Assembly: GCA_949358305.1 (NCBI GenBank)
Contig: OX442314.1
Span: forward strand, 3,849,087 to 3,909,086
Source of the DNA: Strigamia acuminata
Taxonomy: Eukaryota > Arthropoda > Chilopoda > Geophilomorpha > Linotaeniidae
Length of the DNA stretch: 60,000 bases
Reading direction: 5' to 3'
The first letter of the stretch is position 1. Every line of letters starts with the position of its first letter. The notes beneath the pieces were generated by a model. That model was not told the DNA's origin and searched no databases. It worked only from the letters and a program-made list of their open reading frames with translations. Of this stretch, positions 36,701-47,675 are shown one piece after another. The position numbers and the translations under genes are program-made.

Positions 36701-36903
36701 ACTATTTACCTCGAATTGAGACGAATCAAAGCTGCTAGAAGTTAATTCCATAAACCGTAAAGCGATATTATGTTGTAGAATCATAAACGTTTCGTAATAA
36801 CTTTTAAAAAAATATATAAATTATAAAATTTTAAAAATTTTAAATCCAAATTTCTCTTACTGAAATTCTTTCAATTCTTTCTCTTTTAATTCCAACTTAC
36901 TGC
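24780..36903 (-). CDS. ABCA3-like full-size ABC transporter, gene C (complete core)
   Basis: This is a near-identical tandem copy of gene B. Exons 5' to 3': 36861-36903 (tentative), 36710-36800, 36491-36649, 35914-36148, 35674-35850, 35427-35608, 35235-35363, 34421-34852, 34153-34363, 32790-33143, 32596-32720, 31144-31885, 28587-29156, 26608-26837, 26360-26538, 26123-26293, 25826-26060, 24780-24959. All Walker A/B, signature and H-loop residues described for gene B are present. I saw only rare amino-acid changes, for example Asn to Asp in the regulatory segment (QNQSNANLL becomes QNQSDANLL). Its introns carry the shortened 30-bp minisatellite and the rearranged ACATTGAAAA array of unit 3, plus the shortened AGCAAAAAA array of unit 2. 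None of these alters coding sequence. The N-terminal ~230 residues are again not recognisable. Confidence 0.9.
25017..25696. mobile_element. Non-autonomous element with 19-bp minisatellite, unit 2 (60 bp shorter)
   Basis: Same element as 9861-10600. The repeat core is reorganised: fewer AGCAAAAAAAAATCA copies and an added segment containing AGCAAATAATCGGCG near 25570. Confidence 0.5.
27146..28177. mobile_element. Foldback element with ~46-bp inverted ends, unit 2 (47-bp deletion)
   Basis: Same element as 12050-13128 without the 47-bp segment; the join reads CTTACCAGCCAAAATCTCC. Confidence 0.6.
28247..28541. mobile_element. hAT-like MITE, unit 2
   Basis: Same element and flanking GTTCTGAC repeats. 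The right end here reads CATCCCTA and is a perfect match to the left end. Confidence 0.75.
29875..30642. mobile_element. Foldback element with TAGGTTCACACTTG ends, crossing the unit 2/3 edge
   Basis: Same element as 14826-15593, in the intron of gene C. Confidence 0.6.
30235..30530. mobile_element. MULE-like MITE, unit 3
   Basis: Same element. It carries CACAGGTGAT where units 1 and 2 have CACAGATGAT. Confidence 0.7.
30646..31006. mobile_element. MITE with inverted ends and three CRE palindromes, unit 3
   Basis: Same as 441-801, with one base change in the right arm (GCGACATCGCGG instead of GCGAAATCGCGG), shared with unit 4. Confidence 0.75.
32001..32180. repeat. 21-bp intronic minisatellite, unit 3
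   Basis: Same array as 1796-1975 with the same copy number. Confidence 0.9.
32181..32521. repeat. 30-bp intronic minisatellite, unit 3 (12 copies)
   Basis: Two repeats shorter (60 bp) than in the other units. One of the TTTAGCAC variants is lost with them, which is a copy-number change inside the array. Confidence 0.93.
33335..34138. repeat. ACATTGAAAA intronic array, unit 3 (rearranged)
   Basis: Same repeat family but with a different order and number of subunits from units 1 and 2, and a net 46 bp longer relative to the flanking exons. Point changes occur in its left flank as well. Confidence 0.93.
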
Positions 36904-37793
36904 CTGTAATTGGTTGCAATACACCGCAGACTAGCAAAAACTGCAAAATCTTCTAAAATCTTCACAAAAATCTCTCAAAATCGACAAAAACCATCCAAAA
37001 ATCTCGAAAAACCTCCCAGAACCTATAAAGATATGAAAAAAAAATCACAAAGAATCGATTTCTTTGCAAAAAATGCCAAAAAATTAACCAAAACAAGTAA
37101 ACACTTATCTGAAATCCTTACATATTGACCTAACACCAATCAGGGCTGTTTGGACCAATCAAAATTGCCTAGAAAATAAAATAAAACCAAATTAACACAA
37201 CAAAAATTAAAAAAAAAACTGAAAAAAACTGAAAAAACAAATTCCAAAAAATGTAGTTTACCTTCTAAGATGTCCTACCTGGCTAAGGTGCAGTTGGGGG
37301 TCGTCAACAGGCATTTGGGCGATCTGAAATAGCTAGAAAATAAATTTAAAAAATAAAAAACACATCAAAATCAATAAAAAAAATTGCCAAATTTGGGAAA
37401 CTTTAATTTCCAATACAAACAACAAAGAACACAACAAATTCCATCAAAAAACCACCAAAATCACGAAAAATTATTGCTTAAAACAACCAAACTCACCAGC
37501 GAGGCGAGAACGAAACCAACATGGCGGTGTAAAAGAACAAATGCTGGAGAAAATAAATAAAAACAACAAAAAACTCATCAAATTCCATCAAAAAACCATC
37601 GAAATCGTGAAAAATCATCGATCAAAACAACCAAACTCACCGTGTGAGATGTCCCGGGTTCCGCCCAGGCATTTGGACGGGCTGAAAGGCATAGAAAAGA
37701 AATTAAAACAACAAAACACACATCAAATTCCATCCAAATCGTGAAAAACCACAGAAATCGTGAAAAATCATCCCCCAAAACAACCAAACTCAC

Positions 37794-37991
37794 CAGCGAG
37801 GCGAGAACGAAACCAACATGGCGGCGGAGGACAACAATTGCTGGAGGCGCCCCGCTATGCGGTGGCAATCTTGGGAAGGAGGTTAAGGGATGGAGGAGAC
37901 GAAATCGAGCTTTCTGCACCAATCGCAGCCGCCAACAGGCCCAAGCCCGCACCCTTTGCCGCTGAATCTAAAGATTTCTTGCACTAGCAAA
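37794..37991 (-). promoter_or_regulatory. Candidate promoter / first exon of gene C
   Basis: Same sequence as 7603-7800 at an offset of 30191. The ATG in GCCGCCATGTTGG context is at 37819-37817, with CCAAT boxes upstream. It lies 1.8 kb from the 3' end of gene D at 39815. Confidence 0.4.
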
Positions 37992-38122
37992 TGATTATTT
38001 CAATGCTCATTGGCCAGTTTCTCAAATCTCATTCATTCGGTTGGTTACTTATTTTTCCCTCCAAATAGTTTTCTCTTCATTGATTGGTCCTTAAAATTCA
38101 GTTTCTACTAACTGACACGAGG

Positions 38123-38141
38123 TGGCGAATAGAGGGCGCTG
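38123..38141 (+). promoter_or_regulatory. CTCF-like motif upstream of gene C
   Basis: Identical to the motif at 7932-7950, in the spacer between genes C and D. Confidence 0.35.
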
Positions 38142-38397
38142 CTAGAGTAGAAGAGGCGGCAAATTTGAACGCGCGACAAAAACCATCTTTTAGAAAACCG
38201 CTCATCAGTTGCAGTGGTTGCATAAATAAATAAATGAAATGATAATTGACGTTAATTCTCAATGTTTTTTTTTTATAAATCTCGACGAAATTTTCAATGT
38301 TTTTGATGAATCTCAAACGGTTTTTGTCAGATTTCTACAATTTTTAGTTCAATTTCTCCAAATTTTTCTCCAATTTCCCCAAATTTTTGTCAAACTT

Positions 38398-38681
38398 GCC
38401 CTAACCTAACGTGCCCTTAACCTAACGTAACCTAACCTAACGTGCCCTTAACCTAACCTAACCTAACGTGCCCTTAACTTAACGTAACGTAACCTAACCT
38501 AACCTAACCTACCGTAAACTAACCTAACCTAACCTAACGTGCCCTTAACCTAACCTAACCTAACGTGCCCTTAACCTAACGTAACGTAACCTAACCTAAC
38601 CTAACCTACCGTAAACTAACCTAACCTAACCTAACGTGCCTTAACGTAACATAACCTTACGTGGTCTTGCCTTAACGTAAC
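38398..38681. repeat. Interstitial telomere-like CCTAA array, unit 3
   Basis: Same sequence and length as in units 1 and 2. Confidence 0.85.
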
Positions 38682-39141
38682 GTGTCTGTGTCACAAAACG
38701 TATTTTTGATTGTAAGAATTTTAATTTTTCTAACTTTGAACGAGATTTTAAAATGCAAGTTTTTCGAATTAATTGTTGACAATCTTTGAAGTTTTTTTCT
38801 CAAATTTTTTTCTTTTTTTCTTTCTTTATTTTATTATTTTATTTAATTTGCACAAAAATTATTCCCTTTCTTTCTCTCCTCACAAGTCAACACAACAGCC
38901 GTCAGTTGAGTTGCCATGGCATTAATCCCCCCTTCCTTTTATTCCCCCTTCCTTTCCCAATTTGGCCCTTTCTCTCTTGCCTCGTCGGTGACCGCAGCAA
39001 CTCCGGAAACGAGATCTCAAATGCACTCAAATGAAATGAAATGAAAATTCCAGAAAACAAAAGATCAAACTTTATTCATTTATTCATTTATTCATTTATT
39101 GAATTTATTGCAAGTGGTCAGAATAAAAGTACGTAATATTG

Positions 39142-39259
39142 TTATCCTTGTGTTTCCAGAACAAAAGCGAAGTTTTCACTAATGAAATGTGTATTAGAGT
39201 CGGCAAATCCAAAACGGACTTGATGGCGTGCAATTGAGCTGTAGTTCGGGTCTTTCAAA
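39142..39259 (-). CDS. Possible 3' terminal exon of an unidentified gene, unit 3
   Basis: Same sequence, acceptor, stop and AATAAA signals as at 8951-9068. The flanking 39260-39814 holds no recognised gene. Confidence 0.3.
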
Positions 39260-40051
39260 CTGATTTATTAATATCACCTTTAGAAAAGAAAACATATAAT
39301 GTAAAATCGTTTTCATGCAAAACGATTCAATTTTTAAAATATACTCAACGGTTAATTTTGAAAATCCCAAAGGCCTTAATCGCTGCCTTAATCGATTTTC
39401 GACATGTTCTCTCGCTACAATGCACACTTGTAACAGATTTGTTGTTTAATTGTCAACATAAATTGTTACACTCAAAAACGGTTTGGTTGTTTTAACTAAA
39501 TGTATTTGTAATCAATGTAAATTCAATATCATGTCTGTATGGACACTTATCATCCAAAAATTAAAGACAAAACCACAATCAAAATAATAAACAAGCTGTT
39601 CAAATATAAGTATCATTTTTAATGATCACGTCATAAATAAATATCGTATAGCGGTAACAGTTTTATAAATGCTCTGATAAAACAATGATATTAAATAGAA
39701 ATTTTAAAAATTATACACATTAATGTGCGTTTGTTCACATAATTAGTGATGACCAGACTCGACAAAAAAATCGAAAAATAAAATTCGAAAAAATAACATG
39801 AAATGAAATTTAAGTTATGTGACCGATTCTTCGACGACTCGCTGCTTGCGAGCAAAAGAGAGAAAAACTTGTTCCAGAGTTGCCTGACTCACGGAATAGT
39901 CTTCGAGATTAAACAGCGCTTTTGCCTTCTCCATCGACTCGAAGAGGTACGCCCATTTGGTCTCTACGTCCCTAATTTGGTAATGCACGAGTCCCTAAAA
40001 CAAATGAATAGAACTTAATACACAGTTTGCGGCAGCTACTTTTCCCTTATG

Positions 40052-40791
40052 CCGGGACTACTCGATTAAACGCCGGGCACTCAGCGGCAAGTTCAGCAAT
40101 TGTCGGTGGCATCGAATAAACGCCGGGTCCCAAAAATGGGTGATTTTTCGCAAAAAGTCGAAGATTTTTGCGAAAGAATGAGCATTTTAAGCAAAAAAAT
40201 CATCATTTTTAGCAAAAAAACCTCATTTTTTAGCAAAAAGTCATCATTTTAAACGGAAAATCGGCTATTTTTAGCCAAAAAAATCATCATTTTTAGCCAT
40301 AAATCATCATTTTTAGCCAAAACTGATCATTTTAAACGAAAAATCGGCGATTTTTAGCAAAAAAATCATCATTTTTAGCCATAAATTATGATTTTTGGCT
40401 AAAAATGATAATCGTCATTTTAAACGAAAAATCGGCGATTTTTAGCAAAAAATCATCATTTTTAGCAAAAAAAAATCATTTTTAGCAAAAAAAAATCATT
40501 TTTAGCAAAAAAAAATCATTTTTAGCAAAAAAAAATCATTTTTAGCAAAAAAAAATCATTTTTAGCAAAAAAAAAATCATTTTTAGCAAAAAAAAATCAT
40601 TTTTAGCAAAAAAAAATCATTTTTACCAAAAAAAAATCATTTTTAGCAAAAAATCATCATTTTAAACGAAAAATCGGCGATTTTTCAGTTATGCGCCGGG
40701 CCCTACTAAGCGCCGGGCCTCGAATAAGTGCTAGGTGGGGCGAGTCGAAAAAACTATTAAACGCCCCGGCGTTTATTCGAGGCAGTACAGT
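40052..40791. mobile_element. Non-autonomous element with 19-bp minisatellite, unit 3
   Basis: Same element and same length as in unit 1, in the last intron of gene D. Confidence 0.5.
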
Positions 40792-42240
40792 ATATTTCAA
40801 ATTTCAGAAAGTAGATCCCGTTTGTTTATAAGAAAAATAAATAAAAACATCGTTTGGAGATCAAAATTGATCCTAGGTAAATGACACAATGTTAATTTAA
40901 ATCTTTTTTTTTTATCTTACTTGGTGTATGTCCTGAAGAACGGCACTTGGAAATGTCTGCTCAATGTATGTCTGTAATTCCGTCTGCTTATTTGTCATTA
41001 GATTGATGGTCGAACTAGCACCGGGCTTGAGTTTGGCTAAAACTGTAAACCCCTGACTGAATTTGTTCTTCAGATGCTGGATCGGACCGAAACACTGAAA
41101 CTGACCGTTCACCATAATGCCCACTCTGTTGCAGAGCACTTCACATTCCTCCATACTAGAAAATTTGTCCAAAATTAGTCAAAAATTTCATCACTATCAT
41201 TCACTACATTCATTTACCTATGCGAAGTCAAAACAACCGATATTCCCCGCCCGTTAGCGCTTCTTAGAATGTCCCATATTTTTCTCCTGGCGACCGGGTC
41301 CACTCCGGTCGTGGGCTCATCCAAAAATACGACCGGCGGATCTCCGATGAATCCCATGGCTGCACTCAGTTTTCTTTTATTTCCACCGCTAAATAAATAA
41401 TTTTTTTTTAAAATAACTTTGTTCTAATCAGTTAAGTCTCTTTATTTCGAATACCTGTAGAAAAGCGTGATTTTATCGGCATGCTCGGTGAGGTCAAAGT
41501 CCACGATGTACTGATCGACAACCGCCTTTATTTGGGAACTGCAAATTCCACGAAGGTGAGCAAAAACGGTGAGGATTTCTCGTCCGGTCAAGTAATCGAT
41601 GAGCGCATCAAATTGCGGGCAATAGCCAACTTGCTTTAAAAACTAAACCAAATATAGTTAGGTTAATGCACTTGGATGGATGAAAAACCTATCGGGGCTT
41701 ACTTGTCCTCGCTTGTGCTGTACACTAGACCTGTTAATGTAAGCATCGCCGTGAGTGATGACCAAGTCGCCGGTAAGCATTTGAAATGTGGTCGTTTTGC
41801 CAGCGCCGTTAATTCCCAGCAGGCCAAAACATTCGGCGAAATGAACACCAAAACTCAAATCGTCAACGGCTGCAAAGTTGGAGAATACTTTCCTCAAGTC
41901 CTGCACCACCATAACATCGGTGTCGATGATGTCTGTATGGAAACGAAAAATGCTCTACAACTTTTCAATTGACATTGTTTCCTTTTAACGTTTGGAACAA
42001 ACACCTTTCATTTACTTGTTAGTACAGGTCAACCCTTGCTATTGCCATCAAACAGTTGGTGATAACCAGAAATCATTGAAGTGAAATAATTTGTAATGGG
42101 AGAAATAAGAACAGGCAAACAACTACCGTATTTTATCGATTAAGAGCCACGGCTCTTATTCAAAACTGCCATTTTTGTCAGCAATTACAATTTCGGTTTT
42201 TCGTTTGTTACATTTGTTTAATGTAACACACAACCCAGTC

Positions 42241-43272
42241 TAAAGGTGGAAACACAAGGAAGCAGGTAAAATTCCAAAGCTTGCTAGCACAAGTTTAATG
42301 AGGAAGTCATTAGCTGCGTTCAATTCTAAAATAGCTTTCTAAAACTTTTTTTCATCGTTTTCCGAAAAGAGTTTTCAACATTGAGCAATGTTATTACCAA
42401 CAGCTTTCAACAGCTTTCAACAGCCACGGAGCATGCTCAGTCTGCACATGATCACATGACAAATCACAAAATGCATTCGTAATGTAAGTTTATTTAAATT
42501 AATAGTATTATTATTATTCATTTAAGAACGGGAAATCAGCCGAACATCGGCCACATTCGATTGCACAGATCCGGCCAAAATCGGCAGCTTTCAAGCGCGC
42601 AAATGCGGCCGAAAAATTGCCCGCATTCGATCGCGCAAATGCGCCAAAATTGCCCGCATTCGATCGCGCAAATGCGCCAAAATTGCCCGGGTATGCACAT
42701 ATGCAGCCGCATTTTATCGTTCTTAAAGGCATAATAATTCTACAAATAAATTAAATAAACTTACATTTTTGTGTGTGCTTCCACCGCCGATCTATTCGAT
42801 TACAAAATGGCGGCCCAGGAAAACAATTTGAAAACGACGAAAACCACGAATTTATGGTTTTCATGAAATCGGTTTTTAGGAAAACCGTTTTCCGAAATGT
42901 GACGTCAAATGCGTCTACATCCTGTGTGGGAAAACGGCGAAAACGAGGAAAACGGGGAAAACTGTTTAGAATTGAACGCACCTATTTACAAGCTCACTTG
43001 ACCCACTTTTGGCTTACCAGCCAAAATCTCCTACAAGAATTTCCTCACGATTCTGATTGGCTGTCAAAGTCACATGACCAAAACGCCAGCAAGCTTAAAG
43101 CTGGTCAACCGAATTCAGTTTGAAAGGAGCGGGTGAGTACAAGATCGCTTCAAAACAAACCTTTGAATAAAAACGCAAGCTTGTGTTTGTTCAAGCAGGT
43201 GAGTTTTTAGCCGTTTTTTCAAGTAAAAGCAAGCTTTTAAATTTTACCCGCTTCCTTGTGTTTCCGCCTTTA
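42241..43272. mobile_element. Foldback element with ~46-bp inverted ends, unit 3 (47-bp deletion)
   Basis: Same element and same 47-bp deletion as unit 2. Confidence 0.6.
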
Positions 43273-43341
43273 AAAGCCCTGGTGTAGTTCACACTTAAAT
43301 CCCTTTTGTACAAAGTCTAATTTCTACACGTTTGTTCTGAC

Positions 43342-43636
43342 TAGGGATGAGAACGGAACCGGAAATGGTCCCGATCCCGGTCCCGGTCCCGCAGCAGGAT
43401 TTGGGACAGGACGGGACTGGATGAAACTGTATTCCACGGGATTCGGGACGGGACGGGACTTGTGTATTATGCGTGTAATACGTAATACGTGTGTATTACA
43501 ACATAATACGCGTGTTTTTCAGACCCCGAAAAAGTGAAAATTTCTGGACACGGGACGGTCTGGGACCCGAAAAATTCACAATTTTCGGGACACGGGACGG
43601 GTCAGGACTCAAAAATTGGTCCCGTTCTCATCCCTA
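43342..43636. mobile_element. hAT-like MITE, unit 3
   Basis: Same as unit 2, with the perfect right end. Confidence 0.75.
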
Positions 43637-44969
43637 GTTCTGACGTGTAGAAAAGCAATAACGTAAACATAAACAACTCACTTGGATCGTGAATTCGCCG
43701 CTTTTCCGCAAGCACATCTTCATCTAACGCATTTCCCAGTCCGTCGAACGTGTTGACATTGTTTCTATTTCCAATCAATTGGTTTTTTCCCCGGCGAATT
43801 TTATACCAAAGCGTGTAGAAAATTCCCTGTTCGATGAGCGCCAAAATACCGAAATACAACACTCCGGTCACAGCCATCATGGTAACTTCCTGACCAATTC
43901 CGGGATCATCCCACGCGAAATAATTTGGCTTCACATGAGGCAAAGGCAAACCAATAAAACTCATGAAAGCATTTTTAGATGAAAGCTGAACCATTTTCAT
44001 CAATGCCACGGTCACGGTGAAATTCGGTACAAGCCGAAACAGCCACTGAATGTCTCGTCCAATTTCCTTCAACGAATCGGAGCCGAATTGTTGGAACGTG
44101 TTGATGGTGATGCTCAAAATGATGCCGGCTAGCAAGTTGGCAATCGTCAGACGGCTGAATCCCGTTGCCGGAACCTTGGCCATGAACGAGACGATGTAGG
44201 TAAAAGGAATCGAACACCAGCCGTACAATATGAGCAGTAAAATCACAACTCCTGCAAATTAAACACAATCAACTGAATAATTGTATGGGATATTGAATGA
44301 ATATAAGACCATGGTGTTATATTCAAATACAACACCATGGTCTTATTTTCGGTGAAAGATGGTTGGCAAAACAAGCAATAAAAAACTAAACCTTTGTTTA
44401 CCTACCAAAAAAAAACCAAACTATGCTAACATTGTTTGATTGATTAAAAGTGGAAAAAGCTTACTTTGCAAATTATAAAATAAATAAAATCCATCATTCT
44501 AATCACTTTTTAAACTAAAATACATTGAAAATAAACAGAACTACTTTTCCGCATAGTAGAGCACTGTCCACAGTTAGGCGTAAACTGGCTTAGCCAATAG
44601 GAGTTAGGACAACGTTGTGGTGGTTTTGAGTATAGGCACAGTTCCTAGGACCTACGAACTAGCAGGGATTCACGAGGCATTCATAAAAAATTGTAATACA
44701 TGTGCGGTAAAAATTTCACACAAATGCTTCTAAAAATCAAAGTGCTTAGAGTCTACGAAGGTCTTAAAGTGGCCCTGGGAGTGTGCGCCTGCCTCTCTCA
44801 TCCTGAGAGAAAGCTTACTTGCTCAACATTCTTGCCAGTGGGAATCAGCGTTGACAGACGATCAGCCGCAATTAAGTCGATGAACATTACTGCCAACTTA
44901 ACAGGTGCACTCTTTGCTTTATTCTATGGAAAATCAATCTCACCTTAGTCAAACGGCTCGCCTTAAAGG

Positions 44970-45737
44970 TAGGTTCACACTTGTGTTCACACTAGACCCA
45001 ACGCAAGAAAACTGACGCAACGCAAGCTGCTTGCGTCCAAAATTCTTGACATTGAAGCCAATTCCTGCTTTAACTCCCAAGTTGAAGCAAGCGACGCAAC
45101 GCAAGAAAAGGTCTTGCAGCCAACCAATCACGATCGACACCAATCACGATCGACTAAAACTCTCATCGATTCACGTCTGGTTGGCGAGACTTTGCCACAT
45201 CCAAGCAGGCCGCTATTTTCAGATTCTGCAACTAGTTCTAGAACTAGATCTAATTCCAGGTTTCATTGAAACCATCTGATCAGCCAGACGCAACATCAAT
45301 TGTTTCAGCTCTGTTTAAACGTGCCCTACGCGTATTTACAAACTGCAGACGCTACAGGAATCTTTGTGGCCAGGAGTGACTAATGCATCTGACGGAATTA
45401 TTGACTCAAAACGGCAAGTTCCCTGCTCAGAGTGCGCTAACCTCATCTCCCTCACCTTAACAGGGTCAAATAAAACAAAACAAAGCAAAACAAATCAAAC
45501 TAAAACCCTCACAGGTGATAAATTCAAAAATTCAACGGTGTTTGAGTTATTGATGCATTAGTCATTCCTGGCCACGGATTCCTGAAGCACAGGGATTCCG
45601 GTAGCGTCTGCAGTTTGTAAATGCGCGTGCCCTACAGTGTGGTGAACAGACTCTGCATTGCGTTTGACTAATTTTTCCTTGCATTGATTTGCATCGCCCC
45701 TAGTGTGAACACAAGTGTAAACACAAGTGTGAACCTA
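44970..45737. mobile_element. Foldback element with TAGGTTCACACTTG ends, crossing the unit 3/4 edge
   Basis: Same element as 14826-15593, in the intron of gene D. The right half of another copy occupies 1-437. Confidence 0.6.
45330..45625. mobile_element. MULE-like MITE, unit 4
   Basis: Same element, with the CACAGGTGAT variant shared with unit 3. Confidence 0.7.
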
Positions 45738-45740
45738 GCT

Positions 45741-46101
45741 TTATGCTGGGCGCACACATACCGCGATTTCGCATCGCGTTGCCATTGCGCATTCGCAAAT
45801 GACGTCATTTCCTTCGCGCCGGTTTGAAATCTGCTTTTGAAAATAGTACTTGTCTCAAGTACTATTTCACCCGCGATTCATGTCGCAGCCAATCCGTGAG
45901 CTGTGTGAAATGACGTCATTTCATCAACATTTTCAACCGAAATGGCGGGCAGGTTTTTCGGATCAGGAATGACGTCATAACATTGAAATAGCAAAGCTGG
46001 AATAGCTACATGTGTGTAGCATTGCGTGCAATTCAGAGGGCGATTTCGCCAGCGAAATCGCGACGCGATGCGACATCGCGGTATGTGTGCGCCCAGCATA
46101 A
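45741..46101. mobile_element. MITE with inverted ends and three CRE palindromes, unit 4
   Basis: Same as unit 3, including the right-arm change. Confidence 0.75.
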
Positions 46102-47094
46102 CCCAGTGGTTCTTAACCTTTTTGGAGAAACCAGCACCCCCTAGGATGCATTGCACCCCTGGTTAAAAACCACTGGCCTACTCCTTTCCCAAATAAAATA
46201 ATATTTCCTTTAAAAATTGAAACTAAATAAGATGTTACCAGTTTTCTCTCCGCCAGTGAACGTCCCCGTCTGGTCTACGGTGGAAAAAAGTATCATGAGC
46301 AAAATAGAGCAAATAATGTGCGTAGCATAATCCCAAACGAAAGAAGCGGCCCAGAAAACAGCGCCGTCGACGCCGGTCATGAGTTGCAGATGTTTGGACT
46401 TGGTGGCCCGCTCGTGGATCGGAAACACGATGAACGACGAAGAGAGAAACGAAAGCCCGACCGGCACAAACACGCCCAGCATGATCGACTTCACCATCTG
46501 TATGATGGCGGCGATGGGGAAGTTGCTCTTCTGGTCCGTCTCCAAAGGCGCGTTCTCGACGACCAACGACACGTTTTCCGTCTTGTTGTAATGTCTCGCC
46601 ATCGCGTTGTGCAACAAATTGAGCGCTAGCGGTTCGGTGTGGTAGAAGAGCCCGTTGTACCACAAGTTCATCTTGGTTTTGTCGCCGGACTCGCTGAAAT
46701 TGGCTCCGACGATGTATTTGTTGGAATAATCGATGAAGTGCTTCTGGCTGAGTTCCTTCAGGTAGTCCATGGCGTCGCCGCTGACGTGACGAACGTGGTG
46801 TCTGTCGGGAACGAGGAATGGTAATAGTATTCGTAATCTTCGTTGAGGTTTTTTTGGAAAACCGTGGTGGCGCCGTACTGCGATATGTCCATGGTTAATG
46901 CGGGTAAGGAGGTGGGAGTTAAATCCAGTCTGTTGTTGACTATCAGGACGGTTGTTATCATTATGACTGGTAAAAGAATCTGTTGAAATAGAATAAGTTA
47001 AATTATATGAATTGTTGAATTATAATTTCATATAATATTCATATATATTTCAATATATGTCAATTATATTGAAATTGTTGAAATAATAATAATA

Positions 47095-47274
47095 TTGTTG
47101 AAATTGTATTTTTTATTGGTGAAATTGTATTTTTTATTGTTGAAATTGTATTTTTTATTGTTGAAATTGTATTTTTTATTGTTGAAATTGTATTTTTTAT
47201 TGTTAAAATTGTATATTTTATTGTTGAAATTGTATTTTTTATTGTTAAAATTTTATTTTTTATTGTTGAAATTG
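47095..47274. repeat. 21-bp intronic minisatellite, unit 4
   Basis: Same array as 1796-1975 with the same copy number. Confidence 0.9.
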
Positions 47275-47675
47275 AAATCGCCAATTTGGCACAAAATCTT
47301 TTAAAAATCGCCAATTTGGGACAAAATCCTTTAAAATCGCCAATTTGAGACAAAATCTTTTAAAAATCGCCAATTTGGGACAAAATCTTTTAAAAATCGC
47401 CAATTTGGGACAAAATCTTTTAAAAATCGCCAATTTAGCACAAAATCTTTTAAAAATCGCCAATTTGGGACAAAATCTTTTAAAAATCGCCAATTTGGGA
47501 CAAAATCTTTTAAAAATCGCCAATTTGGGACAAAATCTTTTAAAAATCGCCAATTTGGGACAAAATCTTTTAAAAATCGCCAATTTAGCACAAAATCTTT
47601 TAAAAATCGCCAATTTAGGACAAAATCTTTTAAAAATCACCAATTTGGGACAAAATCTTTTAAAAATCGCCAATT
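47275..47675. repeat. 30-bp intronic minisatellite, unit 4 (14 copies)
   Basis: Same length and variant order as units 1 and 2. Confidence 0.93.

Larger units (their letters stand above)
30206..45300. repeat. Tandem unit 3 (15,095 bp) of the ABCA array
   Basis: Unit 3 is collinear with unit 1. It has two fewer 30-bp repeats (60 bp) in the CGCCAATTTGGGACAAAATC array and a rearranged, 46-bp longer ACATTGAAAA array. It lacks the 47-bp segment, as unit 2 does, but keeps the full-length AGCAAAAAA minisatellite, as unit 1 does. Its first kilobase shares marker substitutions with unit 4, not with units 1 and 2. Confidence 0.97.
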
